This document shows, one piece after another, positions 47,957 through 60,446 of a stretch of DNA of 64,000 nt. The position numbers and the translations under genes are program-made. The notes below the pieces were generated by a model. That model was given only the letters and a program-made list of their open reading frames with translations. It was not told the DNA's origin and did not search any database. This DNA is from Clavelina lepadiformis (Eukaryota; Chordata; Ascidiacea; Aplousobranchia; Clavelinidae), in assembly GCF_947623445.1 (NCBI RefSeq), contig NC_135244.1, positions 23,994,860 to 24,058,859 of the forward strand. Reading direction: 5' to 3'. Position 1 is the stretch's first letter, and each line of letters opens with the position of its first letter.

Positions 47957-49900
47957 ATGGCGCGCTCTATGAACGGGACTAAGGTTGTAGGATTTGTATT
48001 TGCTGTGTACGTCGTGTTGGTCAGTCTGTCCTACTTCAGTCCTCGTTTAACTCTTAACGCCACTGGACCGAAGAAATTTTATCCACTTCCGATGGAAAGG
48101 CCCCTGTCTGATGAAGAGTTAGAAACCTCTCCAGAAACCTCTTCAGACGAGTTAGAAACCTCTGCAATTGGAATAAAGATGCCAGCAGAAGAGCTCATCC
48201 TTCCACCCAATTCACTCAAAACAAACTTCACGGAATCAAAGAGTCCACATCAACTCAGTGGAGATGGAAATAGACTGAGGGTGGCGTTGGAAGAGGCACA
48301 GGAACAGGTGGACGACACTTTACAACGCAGTCGATGTGTTTTGTAGCTTATCAGAATAGCAACATGTTGGTTGCATCAGTTATCAATAGTTAAGTCGTGG
48401 AGTATAAAATGATCGCTACAAAAGTAAGGCTTGTAGATTGATACAAGATTCAACCCCGCAGGCCCACATAAGTAAACGAAGAACTTGTGAAATGTTTCAG
48501 AATTATAAATTTTATTTCCTTATAAAAACTATTCATAAATTGTTATTGTTTATTTTTAGTATGACATCATAGCCTGGGATGCACCGTTCGGCTCAAAGTG
48601 GATACCAAACAACATAATAACTTCAAAATGTTGCAACTGCCAGTTTTCTTACGACAGAAGTAAGGTCGGTTGGGTCTTAGTAACAATATGAAAGACATGA
48701 ATTCAACTTAACTTTAAAATTTCCTTGTAATTTCTAGATAAATGATCCTTCAACGAAAGCGGTTATCTTCCATTTCAACGAGGCTCGAATCTCTAGAATG
48801 CCAAAACAGAGGTTTGCTGTTTTCTTGTAAATTTAACAATTTATGTCAGACAGAAGCGACATGTTACTTGTATTTTATGCTTATTACTTGGATATATTCA
48901 CAGACGAACAGACCAATATTACATCTGGTTCAATTGGGAGTCGCCAGTCGCGCTAGGAACGCTTCGTGGTTTAACTTTGAAGGAGTTTGATGACGTCTTT
49001 AACATCACTATGACGTACAGGTATGACAGAAACATTAAGAAATTAAACACCAGTGTACAATATTTTCAAATTAAACCAAAAGATGAAAACCCTTTTCATG
49101 AAACTACGTCATACAGGCGAGACTCTGACGTCTACTTCCCCTATCAAACGATTGAAGACATTTCGCAAAGAATTCACGACCAAGATTCGGGGAATCTCCA
49201 ACATGACTTAGATGAATTGATAAAGAGCAAGCGCAAGGTGGCGCTGTGGATCGTTGGAAATTGCGGGAGCACGCCGGGAGCTCGGGCGAGGATGAAATAC
49301 TCGGAGCAACTGGTGAAAGCCGGACTCGACTTAGATAGAAGAGGACGGTGCTTTCCCAATGCTCCAAAAGTCCTATCAAAGAACAAGAGAGCTACACCTA
49401 GTTGGGACAACTTTTTAAGGCCGTACAAGTTCTACATGGCATTCGAGAACGCTTTCTCATGCAACGATTACATAACAGAGAAGTTTTTTATAAACTCCCT
49501 CACCCACGGATTGGTTCCTGTCGTCTTGGGAGCGAAGAAGTCGGACTACGAGGCCGTGTCCCCGAATCATTCTTTTATTTATGCGGATGACTTTGAAAAC
49601 GCAGAGAAACTTGTCGAATATCTCCGCTACTTGGACGGGAACGACACAGCATACAGGGAGTACCTGGCCTGGCGAACACACGACCCTGAGGAGATGCCAT
49701 ATCACGGTAGAGCGGTGGGATTGTGTCAGCTTTGTCGGATTTTGCACGGAATCAACGTCGACAATAAATATGATGAAAACTTTAAAGAAAAATACTCAGA
49801 TATTCCCTTATATGGTCATCCTAAGAAACCTAGAATCGTTCATTCTTTAAGAAACTGGTTTTATGGAAATGAAGATAAGAAATGTATAAGTAATTACTAA
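47957..49900 (+). CDS. FUT-B, GT10 alpha-1,3-fucosyltransferase
   Basis: Exons 47957-48337, 48560-48664, 48738-48811 and 48904-49900 join in frame to 518 residues, with the same anchor, stem and GT10 signature as FUT-A. It is the most distinct of the four in the last exon: NIKKLNTSVQYFQIKPKDEN, TIEDISQRIHDQD, RRGRCFPN and KFFINSL. Exon 2 reads SKCCNCQF where the others have a Gly or Ser before the second Cys of the pair. The stop codon is TAA (CTAACGTC), the form present before the hAT insertion in FUT-C. There are no signs of decay. Confidence 0.93.
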
Positions 49901-50200
49901 CGTCATTTTTATTGAAATGCCAATAACATTTCAGTTTTTCATCAAATATTTCCAGTTTTCAAAGTCTGCTGCCATCATGGGGAAAGTTGGCAGCTCAATT
50001 TTGTGTTTTCTAGATCCGTTTTACTATTGTGTTGTTTTTACAGTTTCTGTCTTTTCCAATTTCTACCAGCTTACCTACACCATAAAGGTTGCGATGAATT
50101 TGTTGAACAATTGAAAAGAGCCGAACGCGGTTTCTATATCATCGTCTAAACATTTACGAAAATATTACATTTAATAATATTACACGTTAATAGCAAAACC

Positions 50201-50903
50201 TTTTACTCAGCGCCTTTATCTAAAAGCGGCATGCTGGTGAAATTGATACATGCGCCATATTGACTTGAAAGACTGTTGTCAGATTAAGAAAGATCATTGA
50301 CGGTCTCAAAGGAATGAGACGTCATGCACTGTTGGAGTCAAGAAAAAATTCGGTTTAAAAGGGGCGGAGGGGAATATTGAAAAGCACCGGGGCGTAAATA
50401 ATAGCAAATTGCAAGGCAGTTAGAAGGACTTTCTGTGCTGAAGAGACGTCGCGATGAGATAGATTGGTCAGATGAATATTTGATGATCAGCAGACACATG
50501 ACAATTGAACAATATTTGCCTTGACCATGACGTCTAATAAAAGAGTGAGCGTTGTCAGAGCCAGTATTTTTGCGACGATTCATTCATTATACAGACAAAG
50601 AAAGTGACGTAATTCAGGAATTCACGGTTTTAAATGTAAATTATCCATCGCGGTTAAATAACGTAAATGTCTCCCTGGTCACAGACCCAAGCTGCAGCAA
50701 AGAGAAGCATCTAAATATAATGGCGATAGCGATCACAAATGAGTGAGTTGTTTTCACAGAGGCCATGACCAGTAGAGCAAATGAAAATGTCGCGGTCCGG
50801 AAGGCGAACTAAACCAGGCGTAAAATTCCACGGCGAAACGAACTATTTGAAGAAATAAAAACACTTCTAACCACAACCCTTGACTCTCCACGCTTAAATA
50901 GTC
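50201..50903 (+). promoter_or_regulatory. FUT-C upstream (promoter) block P
   Basis: The block lies between the FUT-B 3' flank and the FUT-C start codon, so FUT-B and FUT-C are direct tandem copies about 2.95 kb apart (start to start). Confidence 0.55.
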
Positions 50904-52847
50904 ATGGCGCGTTCTATGAACGGGACTAAGGTTGTGGGATTTGTAATTGCTGTGTACGTCGTGTTGGTCAGTTTGTCCTACTTCAGCCCTCGTCTAACTC
51001 TCAACGCCACTGGACCGAAGAAATTTTATCCGCTTCCAATGGAAAGGCCCCTGTCTGATAAAGAGTTAGAAACCTCTCCAGAAACCTCTTCAGACGAGTT
51101 AGAAACCTCTTCAATTGGAATCAAGATGCCAGCAGAAGAGCTCATTCTTCCACCCAATTCACTCAGAACAAACTTCACGGAGTCAAAGAGTCCACATCAA
51201 CTCAGTGGAGATGGAAATAGACTGAATGCGGCGTTGGAAGAGGCACAGGAACAGGTGGACGACATTTTACAACGCAGTCGATGTGTATTGTAGCTTATCA
51301 GAATAGCAACATGTTGGTTGCATCAGTTATCAATAGTTAAGTCGTGAAGTTTAAAATGATCCTTACAAAAGTAAGGCTTGTAGATTGATACAAGATTCAA
51401 CCCCGTAGGCCTACATAAGTAAACGAATAACTTGTGAAATGTTTTATAACTATAGAGATTGTTACATTATAAAAACTATTCATAAATTGTTATTGTTTAT
51501 TTTCAGTATGACATCATAGCCTGGGATGCACCGTTCGGCTCAAAGTGGATACCAAACAACATAATAACTTCAAAATGTGGCAGCTGCCAGTTTTCTTACG
51601 ACAGAAGTAAGGTCGGTTGGGTCTGAGTAACAATATGAAAGACAAAAAGTCAACTTAACTTTAAAATTTCCTTGTAATTTCTAGATAAATGATCCTTCAA
51701 CGAAAGCGGTCATCTTCCATTTCAACGAAGCTCGAATCTCTAGAATGCCAAAACAGAGGTTTGCTGTTTTCTTCTAAATTTAACAATTTATCTCAGACAG
51801 AAGCGACATGTTACTCGTATTTTATGCTTATTACTTGGACATATTCACAGACGAACAGACCAATATTACATCTGGTTCAGTTGGGAATCGCCAGTGGCGC
51901 TAGGAACGCTTCGTGGTTTAACTTTGAAGGAGTTTGATGACGTCTTTAACCTCACTATGACGTACAGGTATGACAAAAACATACAGAAAATGAAAACTAG
52001 TTTACAATATTTTCAATTTATACCAAAAGATGAAAACCCTTTTCATGAAACTACGTCATACAGGCGGGACTCTGACGTCTACTTCCCCTATCAAACGACT
52101 GAAAACATTTCGCAAAGAATTCACAGCCAAAGTTCTGAGAATCTCCAACATGACTTAGATGAATTGATCAAGAGCAAGCGCAAGATGGCGCTATGGATTG
52201 TAGGTAACTGCGGTAGCACGCCGGGAGCTCGGGCGAGGATGAAATACTCGGAGCAACTGGTGAAAGCCGGACTCGACTTAGATCGAAGAGGAGGGTGCTT
52301 TCCCAATGCGCCAAAAGTCCTGCCAAAGAACAAGAGAGCTACACCTAGTTGGGACAACTTTTTAAGGCCGTACAAGTTTTACATGGCATTCGAGAACGCT
52401 TTCTCATGCAACGATTACATAACAGAGAAGTTTTTTCAAAACTCCCTCACCCACGGACTGGTTCCTGTCGTCTTGGGAGCGAAGAAGTCGGACTACGAGG
52501 CCGTGTCCCCGAATCATTCTTTTATTTATGCGGATGACTTTGAAAACGCAGAGAAACTTGTCGAATATCTCCGCTACTTGGACGGGAACGACACAGCATA
52601 CAGTGAGTACCTGGCCTGGCGTACACACGACCCTGAGGAGATGCCATATCACGGTAGGGCGGTGGGATTGTGTCAGCTTTGTCGGATTTTGCACGGAATC
52701 AACGTCGACAATAAATATGATGAAAACTTTAAAGAAAAATACTCAGAGATTCCCTTATATGGTCATCCTAAGAAACCAAGAATCGTTCATTCGTTAAGAA
52801 ACTGGTTTTATGGAAATGAAGATAAGAAATGTATAAGTAATTACTAG
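50904..52847 (+). CDS. FUT-C, GT10 alpha-1,3-fucosyltransferase with a transposon-derived stop codon
   Basis: Exons 50904-51284, 51507-51611, 51685-51758 and 51851-52847 join in frame to 518 residues. Features include the anchor residues VIAV (shared with FUT-D), the stem repeat with one change (SDKELETS), KPDENP-type sequence in the last exon and KFFQNSL. All GT10 motifs are kept (FENAFSCNDYITEK, GLVPVVLGAKKSDYEAV). The coding sequence ends at the codon for the final Tyr, and the stop codon TAG (52845-52847) is the first three bases of an inserted hAT element. The original 3' flank resumes after 53425. The 3' UTR therefore now begins with 581 bp of transposon. Confidence 0.92.
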
Positions 52848-53425
52848 GGCAACCAAAAGTCAATATGATCAATTTTTTTTAACCTGCCCAGAATGTTATC
52901 AAACAAGCACAAAACAAATTTCAGCTTTGTACGACGTGTGGTATAGAAGTTATTAGGTCAAATAAAGTCAAAATGTTACGTTAGGTCAAAATACGTTCAA
53001 ATTGTTTCTTTAGGTCTTTTTTTAGGTCAAAATCTATTAAACTTGTAATTTTGTAACCATTTTGTAATATTATTCTTCCGTTTTTCTCTTTTCTTGTACC
53101 GCAAACAATTCCAGTGCCGCAAATTTTACTTAGAACCAAAGCCACAAAGAGAGGGAAGGCTTTTCAGCGCGTTTGGTGACGTCACGATGTGACGGCATTG
53201 CATTTGAAACTGCAAGTTGTCAATCTTAATACGCAGAAACGAAAAAAAGTCAACACTAGAAAAGCGTTTTGTCAATTTTAAATGCAGCTTTAGATTAGAA
53301 AGTTGCTGTAGACAGTGTAGAGACTATCAGTATAGCGTTTTTCAAAATAAGGTCAAAATTTAAACTTTTTAGGTCAAAATAAGGTCAAAATTTAAACTTT
53401 TTAGGTCAAAAAACTGGTTGCCCTA
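52845..53425. mobile_element. hAT-type MITE, TAGGGCAACC family, inserted at the FUT-C stop codon
   Basis: Termini are TAGGGCAACC and GGTTGCCCTA. Exact 8-bp target duplications GTAATTAC lie at 52837-52844 and 53426-53433. The FUT-B gene shows the empty site (one GTAATTAC followed by TAACGTC). Its orientation is opposite to the related copies at 33596, 34596 and 60444: the TTTGACC-rich end lies on the right. Confidence 0.95.
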
Positions 53426-53433
53426 GTAATTAC

Positions 53434-54186
53434 TAACGTCATTTTTATAAAAATGCCAATAAGATTTCAATTTTTCATCAAGTATTTCCAGTTTTCAAAG
53501 TCTGCTGCCATCATTAGAAAAGTTGGTGGCACAACTTTTTTATTTTCTAGATCCGTTTTACCATTGTGCCGTTTTTACAGTTTCTGTCTTTTCCAATTTC
53601 TACCACCTGGCCTGCACGATAAAGGTTGCGATGAATTTGTTGAACAATTGAAAAGAGCCAAACGCAGTTTCTTTATCATCGTCCAAAACTTTTAAGGAAA
53701 TATTACGATGCGGAATATATTAATAATGGTTTATACAAAAACAAATCTGTGGTCAAGTTAGAATACAATGTGGCAGACACCGAAATTACTAAAGATCAGA
53801 AAACACATCACATGTAATATTCATCAGAAGTAGCTTAAAGCTCTGCCCTACAAAATCGCCCGCGCCAACCCAACACAAGACACACGGTCGCAGATGTAAA
53901 TGTTCGTTCGGTTTTTATTTTGGTAAAAACGAGCTTCGAAGTCTTCCGTGTTACGATCGTTTGCATGAAAATATAACGTAAAGTCCATGCTTAAAACAAT
54001 TACTGGCAATTAATCAATCAATTTATTAAACAATTAATTCTCAAGATGAAAAATTATTAAAGGAAAGTTATATATAATGGACGATATGGAAAAATGACCA
54101 CGCGCTTGTGGTGGAAAATTACTTCTTTAAAGGTTATAAGTAAGTTGTTAATTTAACATCATCGGTTGTCATCATCGTCAAATTGC
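53434..54186. other. FUT-C 3' flank and spacer
   Basis: The first 260 bp or so match the 3' flanks of FUT-A, -B and -D (TTCATCAAGTATTTCCAG and so on) at lower identity. The rest is unique, AT-rich and without a recognised gene. Confidence 0.6.
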
Positions 54187-54613
54187 GGTGTGATGTGGAA
54201 GAGGTGATGTGGAAGAGGTGATGTGGAGGAGGTGATGTGGAGGAGGTGATGTGGAGGAGGTGATGTGCAGGAGGTGATGTGGAGGAGGTGATGTGCAGGA
54301 GGTGATGTGGAGGAGGTGATGTGGAGGAGGTGATGTGGAGGAGGTGATGTGGAGGAGGTGATGTGGAGGAGGTGATGTGGAGGAGGTGATGTGGAGGAGG
54401 TGATGTGGAGGAGGTGATGTGGAGGAGGTGATGTGGAGGAGGTGATGTGGAGGAGGTGATGTGGAGGAGATGATGAGGAGGAGGTGATGTGGAGGAGTTG
54501 ATGTGGAGGAGGTGATGTGGAGGCGGTGATGTGGAGGAGGTGATGTGGAGGAGATGATGAGGAGGAGGTGATGTGGAGGAGGTGATGTGGAGGAGGTGAT
54601 GTGGAGGAGGTGA
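54187..54613. repeat. 14-bp minisatellite, about 30 units
   Basis: A tandem array of GTGATGTGGAGGAG with a few variant units (GGAAGAG, GTGCAGGAG, GATGATGAGGAG). It lies between FUT-C and FUT-D and has no counterpart in segment 1. Because 14 is not a multiple of three and the unit lacks stops, the minus strand stays open in all three frames with the same 14-residue repeat (HHLLHITSSTSPPP). These long frames are not evidence of a gene. Confidence 0.95.
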
Positions 54614-54839
54614 CACAACCTGATGGCAGGTCGTTCCCACACCAGGACAATATGGGAAACTGCCCGGCATTTTACGACAGCGCTGACACGGCCTATGCTA
54701 CAACTAACAGGACGGCACAAGACACCCGAGAGAAACGACGGAATTTAGTCGAGGTTTCCAATTGTTACAACATTGCTATCAGGGTGACGCTAACTTCCTT
54801 GCTCTGAAAGCGAATTTCCGGAGGCTGTCACAAACAAAG

Positions 54840-55806
54840 ACAAAGCGCCTGAACAAATGACACAAGAAGAATTGCCTCTCAATCAATTCAATTATATGTG
54901 GGGCTGGTTACATTGAGACGAAGCGAGGAGATATCAGTACTGCTTACCAGAGAAGGATCTATCACAGTAGTCTATCGTGAAAAGCGTTGTAAGATTTAGA
55001 ATTTATTTTATCATGGAAGTGAAACAGACCAAACGAACATACCAGGTTTATTCGCATTAAAACTATCAACTAGCACAGATAAACGAACAAATCAAACAGT
55101 TTCGAAAAAGGTTTCTATGGTTTCGTCCTTATTGCAAAGAAGGTGTCACAGATTTGAAGACAGGTTCAGCAAAAAGTGTGACGTCATACAGGTATTTCAC
55201 AGCAGCTGAGCACAGGTGGCTCGCTTGGTGTGATACGGTGAAGACTTTTTCTACTCATGATCATTGAAAATTGACTGCGCGAAATATGCCGCGGCCACGT
55301 GAGAGTCATTGCTGTGTTGTCGTTACATTGGAATTCAAATGTAGGCGGGAAAACAACTAGTTTATTTGAACGCAACAGTATCTTGTCTCTACGTCACATA
55401 AACAGCATTATGAAGCTATTAACTGATCTATGGTTGAAATGATGCTAAGTCTTACATGCAAGATGTAGCCTGGCTTGCCACGTTGTACAGCGTACACTGC
55501 TGACGTAGTTTATCGCGCGGCATCGTACAGACACGGGTTGGTATGAACGATCTCGCTCGCAAGTAGATGCTGACAATAGAAAATGCCGCATCGGAACGAT
55601 GGCGATGTCGGTAGAACACCGAGGCCGGAAGCACATACGTCACTAGCTTGTGCGACCAACGCAAATAACTGAATCCAGAACTCCTGGCCTATGGTGGGCA
55701 GTTTAGGTTCATTTCACGCACAGACAACACGCGATATATGGCGGTGCGGTGCGTAATGGCAGTCGACAGATCGCTCAGGGACGATCCATTAGGAACTATT
55801 GCTAAC
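54840..55806 (+). repeat. repeat X, copy 2 (diverged)
   Basis: The same block as 32536-33501 and 59384-60349, with more substitutions than those two have between themselves. It lies upstream of FUT-D; about 200 bp of other sequence separates it from the promoter block. Confidence 0.85.
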
Positions 55807-56009
55807 TACCAACTGCTGAAACTAACAATTAAATTTAGCTGATTGCTGAAACTTTTTCGAAAATTGTTAGCTACTGTCGTCTTCTGATATTGGACGAATT
55901 CGTTTTAACATAAATTGGATGTTACTTGTGACACGGTCAGCAAAAATTGTGATGTCATAGAATAAAACAAAAGCTTCGACACCGACGAGTTACGTAATCG
56001 CAAGAGAAA

Positions 56010-56538
56010 CTTCGGTTTAAAAGGGGCGGAGGGGAATATTGAAAAGCACCGGGGCGTAAATAATAGCAAGTTGCAAGGCGGTTAGAAGGACTTTCTGTGT
56101 TGAAGAGACGTCGCGATGAGATAGATGGGACAGATGAATATTTGATGATCAGCAGACACGTGACAATTGAACAATACTTGCCTTGACCATGACGTATAAT
56201 AAAAGAGCGAGCGAGGACAGAGCCAGTATTTTTGCGACGATTCATTCATTATACAGACAAAGAAAGTGACGTAATTCAAGAATTCACGGTTTTAAATGTA
56301 AATTATCCATCGCGGTTAATTAACGTAAGTTCCTCCCCGGTCACAGACCCGGGCTGCAGCAAAGAGATCACAAATGACTGAGTTGTTTTCACAGAGGCCA
56401 TGACCAGTAGAGCAAATGAAAATGTCGCGGTCCGGAAGGCGAACTAAACCAGGCGTAAAATTCCACGGCGAAACGAACTATTTGAAGAAATAAAAACACT
56501 TCTAACTACAACCCTTGACTCTCCACGCTTAAATAGTC
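56010..56538 (+). promoter_or_regulatory. FUT-D upstream block P, shortened
   Basis: This block begins only at the TTCGGTTTAAAAGGGGCGG part, about 135 bp into the full version. It lacks a further short stretch near 56365 (GAAGCATCTAAATATAATGG). The region next to the start codon is intact. Confidence 0.55.
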
Positions 56539-58459
56539 ATGGCGCGTTCTATGAACGGGACTAAGGTTGTGGGATTTGTAATTGCTGTGTACGTCGTGTT
56601 GGTCAGTCTGTCCTACTTCAGCCCTCGTCTAACTCTTAACGCCACTGGACCGAAGAAATTTTATCCGCTTCCAATGGAAAGGCCCCTGTCTGATGAAGAG
56701 TTAGAAACCTCTCCAGAAACCTCTTCAGACGGAATAAAGATGCCAGCAGAAGAGCTCATTCTTCCACTCAATTCACTCAAAACAAATTTCACCGAGTCAA
56801 AGAGTCCACATCAACTCAGTGGAGATGGAAATAGACTGAGGGCGGCGTTGGAAGAGGCACAGGAACAGGTGGACGACACTTTACAACGCAGTCGATGTGT
56901 ATTGTAGCTTATCAGAATAACAACATGTTGGTTGCATCAGTTATCAATAGCTAAGTCGTGGAGTATAAAATGATCCCTACAAAAGTAAGGGTCGTAGATT
57001 GAAACAAGATTCAACCCCGTAGGCCCACATAAGTAAACGAAAGACTTGCGAAATGTTTCACAATTATGAAATTGGTTTCATTATAAAAACTATTCATAAA
57101 TTGTTATTGTTTATTTTTAGTATGACATCATAGCCTGGGATGCACCGTTCGGCTCAAAGTGGATAAAAAACAACTTAATAACTTCAAAATGTGGCAACTG
57201 CCAGTTTTCTTACGACAGAAGTAAGGTCGGTTGGGTCTGAGTAACAATATGAAAGACAAGAAATCAACTTAACTTTAAAATTTCCTTGTAATTTCTAGAT
57301 AAATGACTCTTCAACAAAAGCGATCATCTTCCATTTCAACGAAGCAAGAATCTCTAGAATGCCAAAACAGAGGTTTGTTATTTTCTTGTAAATTTAACAA
57401 TTTATGTCAGACAGAAGCGACAGGTTACTTTTATTTTGCTTATTACGTGGATATATTCACAGACGAACAGACCAATATTACATCTGGTTCACTTGGGAAT
57501 CGCCAGTCGCGCTAGGAACGCTTCGTGGTTTAACTTTGAAAGAGTTTGATGACGTCTTTAACCTCACTATGACGTATAGGTATGACAAAAGCATACAGAA
57601 GATAAAAACCAGTGTACAATATTTTCAATTTATACCAAAAAATGAAGTCCCTTTGCATGGAACTACGTCATACAGGCGAGACTCTGACGTCTACTTCCCC
57701 TATCAAACGACTGAAAACATTTCGCAAAGAATTCACAGCCAAGGTTCTAGGAATCTCCAAAATGACTTAGATGAATTGATCAAGAGCAAGCGCAAGGTGG
57801 CGCTATGGATTGTAGGTAACTGCGGGAGCACGCCGGGAGCTCGGGCGAGGATGAAATACTCGGAGCAACTGGTGAAAGCCGGACTCGACTTAGATCGAAG
57901 AGGAGGGTGCTTTCCCAATGCGCCAAAAGTCCTTCCAAAACACAAGAGAGCTACACCTAGTTGGGACAACTTTTTAAGGCCGTACAAGTTCTACATGGCG
58001 TTCGAGAACGCTTTCTCATGCAACGATTACATAACAGAGAAGTTTTTTCTAAACTCCCTGACCCACGGACTGGTTCCTGTCGTCTTGGGAGCGAAGAAGT
58101 CGGACTACGAGGCCGTGTCCCCGAAACATTCTTTTATTTATGCGGATGACTTTGAAAACGCAGAGAAACTTGTCGAGTATCTCCGCTACTTGGACGGGAA
58201 CGACACAGCATACAGGGAGTACCTGGCCTGGCGTACACACGACCCTGAGGAGATGCCATATCACGGTAGGGCGGTGGGACTGTGTCAGCTTTGTCGGATT
58301 TTGCACGGAATCAACGTCGACAACAAATATGATGAAAACTTTGAAAAAAAATACTCAGAGATTCCCTTATATGGTCATCCTAAGAAACCTAGAATCGTTC
58401 ATTCTTTAAGAAACTGGTTTTATGGAAATGAAGATAAGAAATGTATAAGTAATTACTAG
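56539..58459 (+). CDS. FUT-D, GT10 alpha-1,3-fucosyltransferase
   Basis: Exons 56539-56898, 57121-57225, 57299-57372 and 57463-58459 join in frame to 511 residues. Exon 1 is 21 bases shorter than in the other copies and lacks one ELETS-type repeat of the stem (TSSDGIK). The last exon is almost identical to FUT-A (PKNEVP, LPKHKR, KFFLNSL, SPKHSF), as are intron 1 and the whole 3' flank. All GT10 motifs are present. The stem deletion is in frame and is not expected to affect catalysis. Confidence 0.92.
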
Positions 58460-58759
58460 CGTCATTTTTATTGAAATGACAATAACATTTCAGTTTTTCA
58501 TCAAATATTTCCAGTTTTCAAAGTCTGCTGCCATCATGGGGAAAGTTGGCAGCTCAATTTTGTGTTTTCTAGATCCGTTTTACTATTGTGTTGTTTTTAC
58601 AGTTTCTGTCTTTTCCAATTTCTACCAGCTTACGTACACCATAAAGGTTGCAATGAATTTGTTGAACAATTGAAAAGAGCCGAACGCGGTTTCTATATCA
58701 TCGTCTAAACATTTACGAAAATATTACATTTAATAATATTACACGTTAATAGCAAAACC

Positions 58760-59383
58760 TTTTACTCAGCGCCTTTATCTAAAAGCGGCATGCTGGTGAA
58801 ATTGATACATGCGCCATATTGACTTGAAAGACTGTTGTCAGATTAGGAAAGATCATTGACGGTCTCAAAGGAATGAGACGTCATGCACTGTTGGAGTCAA
58901 GAAAAAATTCGGTTTAAAAGGGGCGGAGGGGAATATTGAAAAGCACCGGGGCGCAAATAATAGCAAGTTGCAAGGCAGTTAGAAGGACTTTCTGTGTTGA
59001 AGAGACGTCGCGATGAGATAGATTGGTCAGATAAATATTTGATGATCAGCAGACACGTGACAATTGAACAATACTTGCCTTGACCATGACGTATAATGAA
59101 AGAGCGAGCGAGGACAGAGCCAGTATTTTTGCCGAAATTCATGCATCATACAGACAAAGAAAGTGACGTAATTCAGGAATTCACGGTTTTAAATGTAAAT
59201 TATCCATCGCGTTAATTAACGTAAGTTCCTCCCAGGTCACAGACCCAAGCTGCAGCAAAGAGAAGCATCTAAATATAATGGCGATAGCGATCACAAATGA
59301 CTGAGTTGTTTTCACAGAGGCCATGACTAGTAGAGCAAATGAAAACGTCGCGGGCCGGAAGGCGAACTAAACCAGGTGTAAAG
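58760..59383 (+). repeat. orphan FUT promoter block (P') after FUT-D
   Basis: Near-identical to 31912-32535 after FUT-A. It is followed by repeat X and a fucosyltransferase relic in the same order. Confidence 0.85.
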
Positions 59384-60349
59384 CAAAGCGCCTGAACAAA
59401 TGACACAAGAAGAATTGCCTCTCAATCAATCAAATTATATGTGGAGTTGGTTACATTGAGACGAAGCGAGGAGATATCAGCATTGCTTACCAGTAAAGGA
59501 GCTATCACAATAGTCTATCACAAAAAGTGTTGTAAGATTTAGAATTTCTTTTATCATGGAAGTGAAACAGACCAAACAAACATACCTGGTTTATTCGCAT
59601 TAAAACTATCAACTAGCACAGATAAACGAACAAATCAAACAGTTTCGAAAAAGGTTACTGCGGTTTCGTCCTTATTGCAAAGAATGTGTCACAGATTTGA
59701 AGACAGGTTCAGCAAACAGTGTGATGTCATACAAATATTTCACAGCAGCTGAACACAGGTGGCTCGCTTGGTGTGATACGGTGAAGAGTTTTTCTACTTT
59801 TGATCGTCGAAAATTGACGGCGTGAAAAATGCCGCGGCCAAGTGAAAGTCAATGCTGTGTTGTCGTTACATTGGAGCTCAAACGTAGGCTGGAAAACAAC
59901 TAGTTTATTTGAACGCAACACTCCCTTCTCTCTACGTCACATAAACAGCATTATGAAGCTGTCGACTGATCCATGGTTGAAATGATGCTAAGTCTTACAT
60001 GCAAGCTGTAGCCTAGCTTGCCACGCTGTACAGCGTACACTGCTGACGTAGTTTATCGCGCACCATCACACAGACACCGGATGGAATGAACGATCTCGCT
60101 CGCAAGTAGATGCTGACAATAGAAAACGCCACACCGGAACGATGGCGACGCCAGTTGAACACCCAGGCCGGAAGCACAGACGTCACTAGCTTGTGCCACC
60201 AATGCAAGTAACTGAATCCAGAACTCCTGGCCTATGGTGGGCAGTTTAGGTACATCTCACGCACAGGCAACACGTGAAATATGGCAGTGCGGTTCGTACT
60301 AGCAGTCGACAGATCGCTCAGGGACGATCCATTAGGAACTATTGCTAAC
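59384..60349 (+). repeat. repeat X, copy 3
   Basis: Almost identical to copy 1 (32536-33501). No coding potential recognised. Confidence 0.85.
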
Positions 60350-60375
60350 AGACAGACACACCAGACCAGACTAGA

Positions 60376-60446
60376 CTAGAATCGTTCATTCTTTAACAAA
60401 CTGGTTATATGGAAATGAAGATAAGAAATGTATAAGTAATTACTAG
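60376..60446 (+). pseudogene. 3' relic of a fucosyltransferase last exon (segment 2 copy)
   Basis: The same fragment as 33528-33598, ending at a hAT insertion in the GTAATTAC of the former stop region. Shared by both segments, so it predates the duplication. Confidence 0.85.

Larger units (their letters stand above)
44308..50204 (+). repeat. duplicated block, left half of segment 2 (matches 26022-31914)
   Basis: Collinear with 26022-31914 at very high identity. It carries the weak candidate exon (45356), the shortened GCA repeat, promoter block P and FUT-B. The stretch 44313-47245 is otherwise without a recognised gene. Confidence 0.9.

Noticed and set aside
54134-54720. Three overlapping minus-strand frames of 160-180 codons
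   Set aside because: All three are readings of the 14-bp minisatellite and give the same low-complexity peptide; no start context, splice sites or homology.
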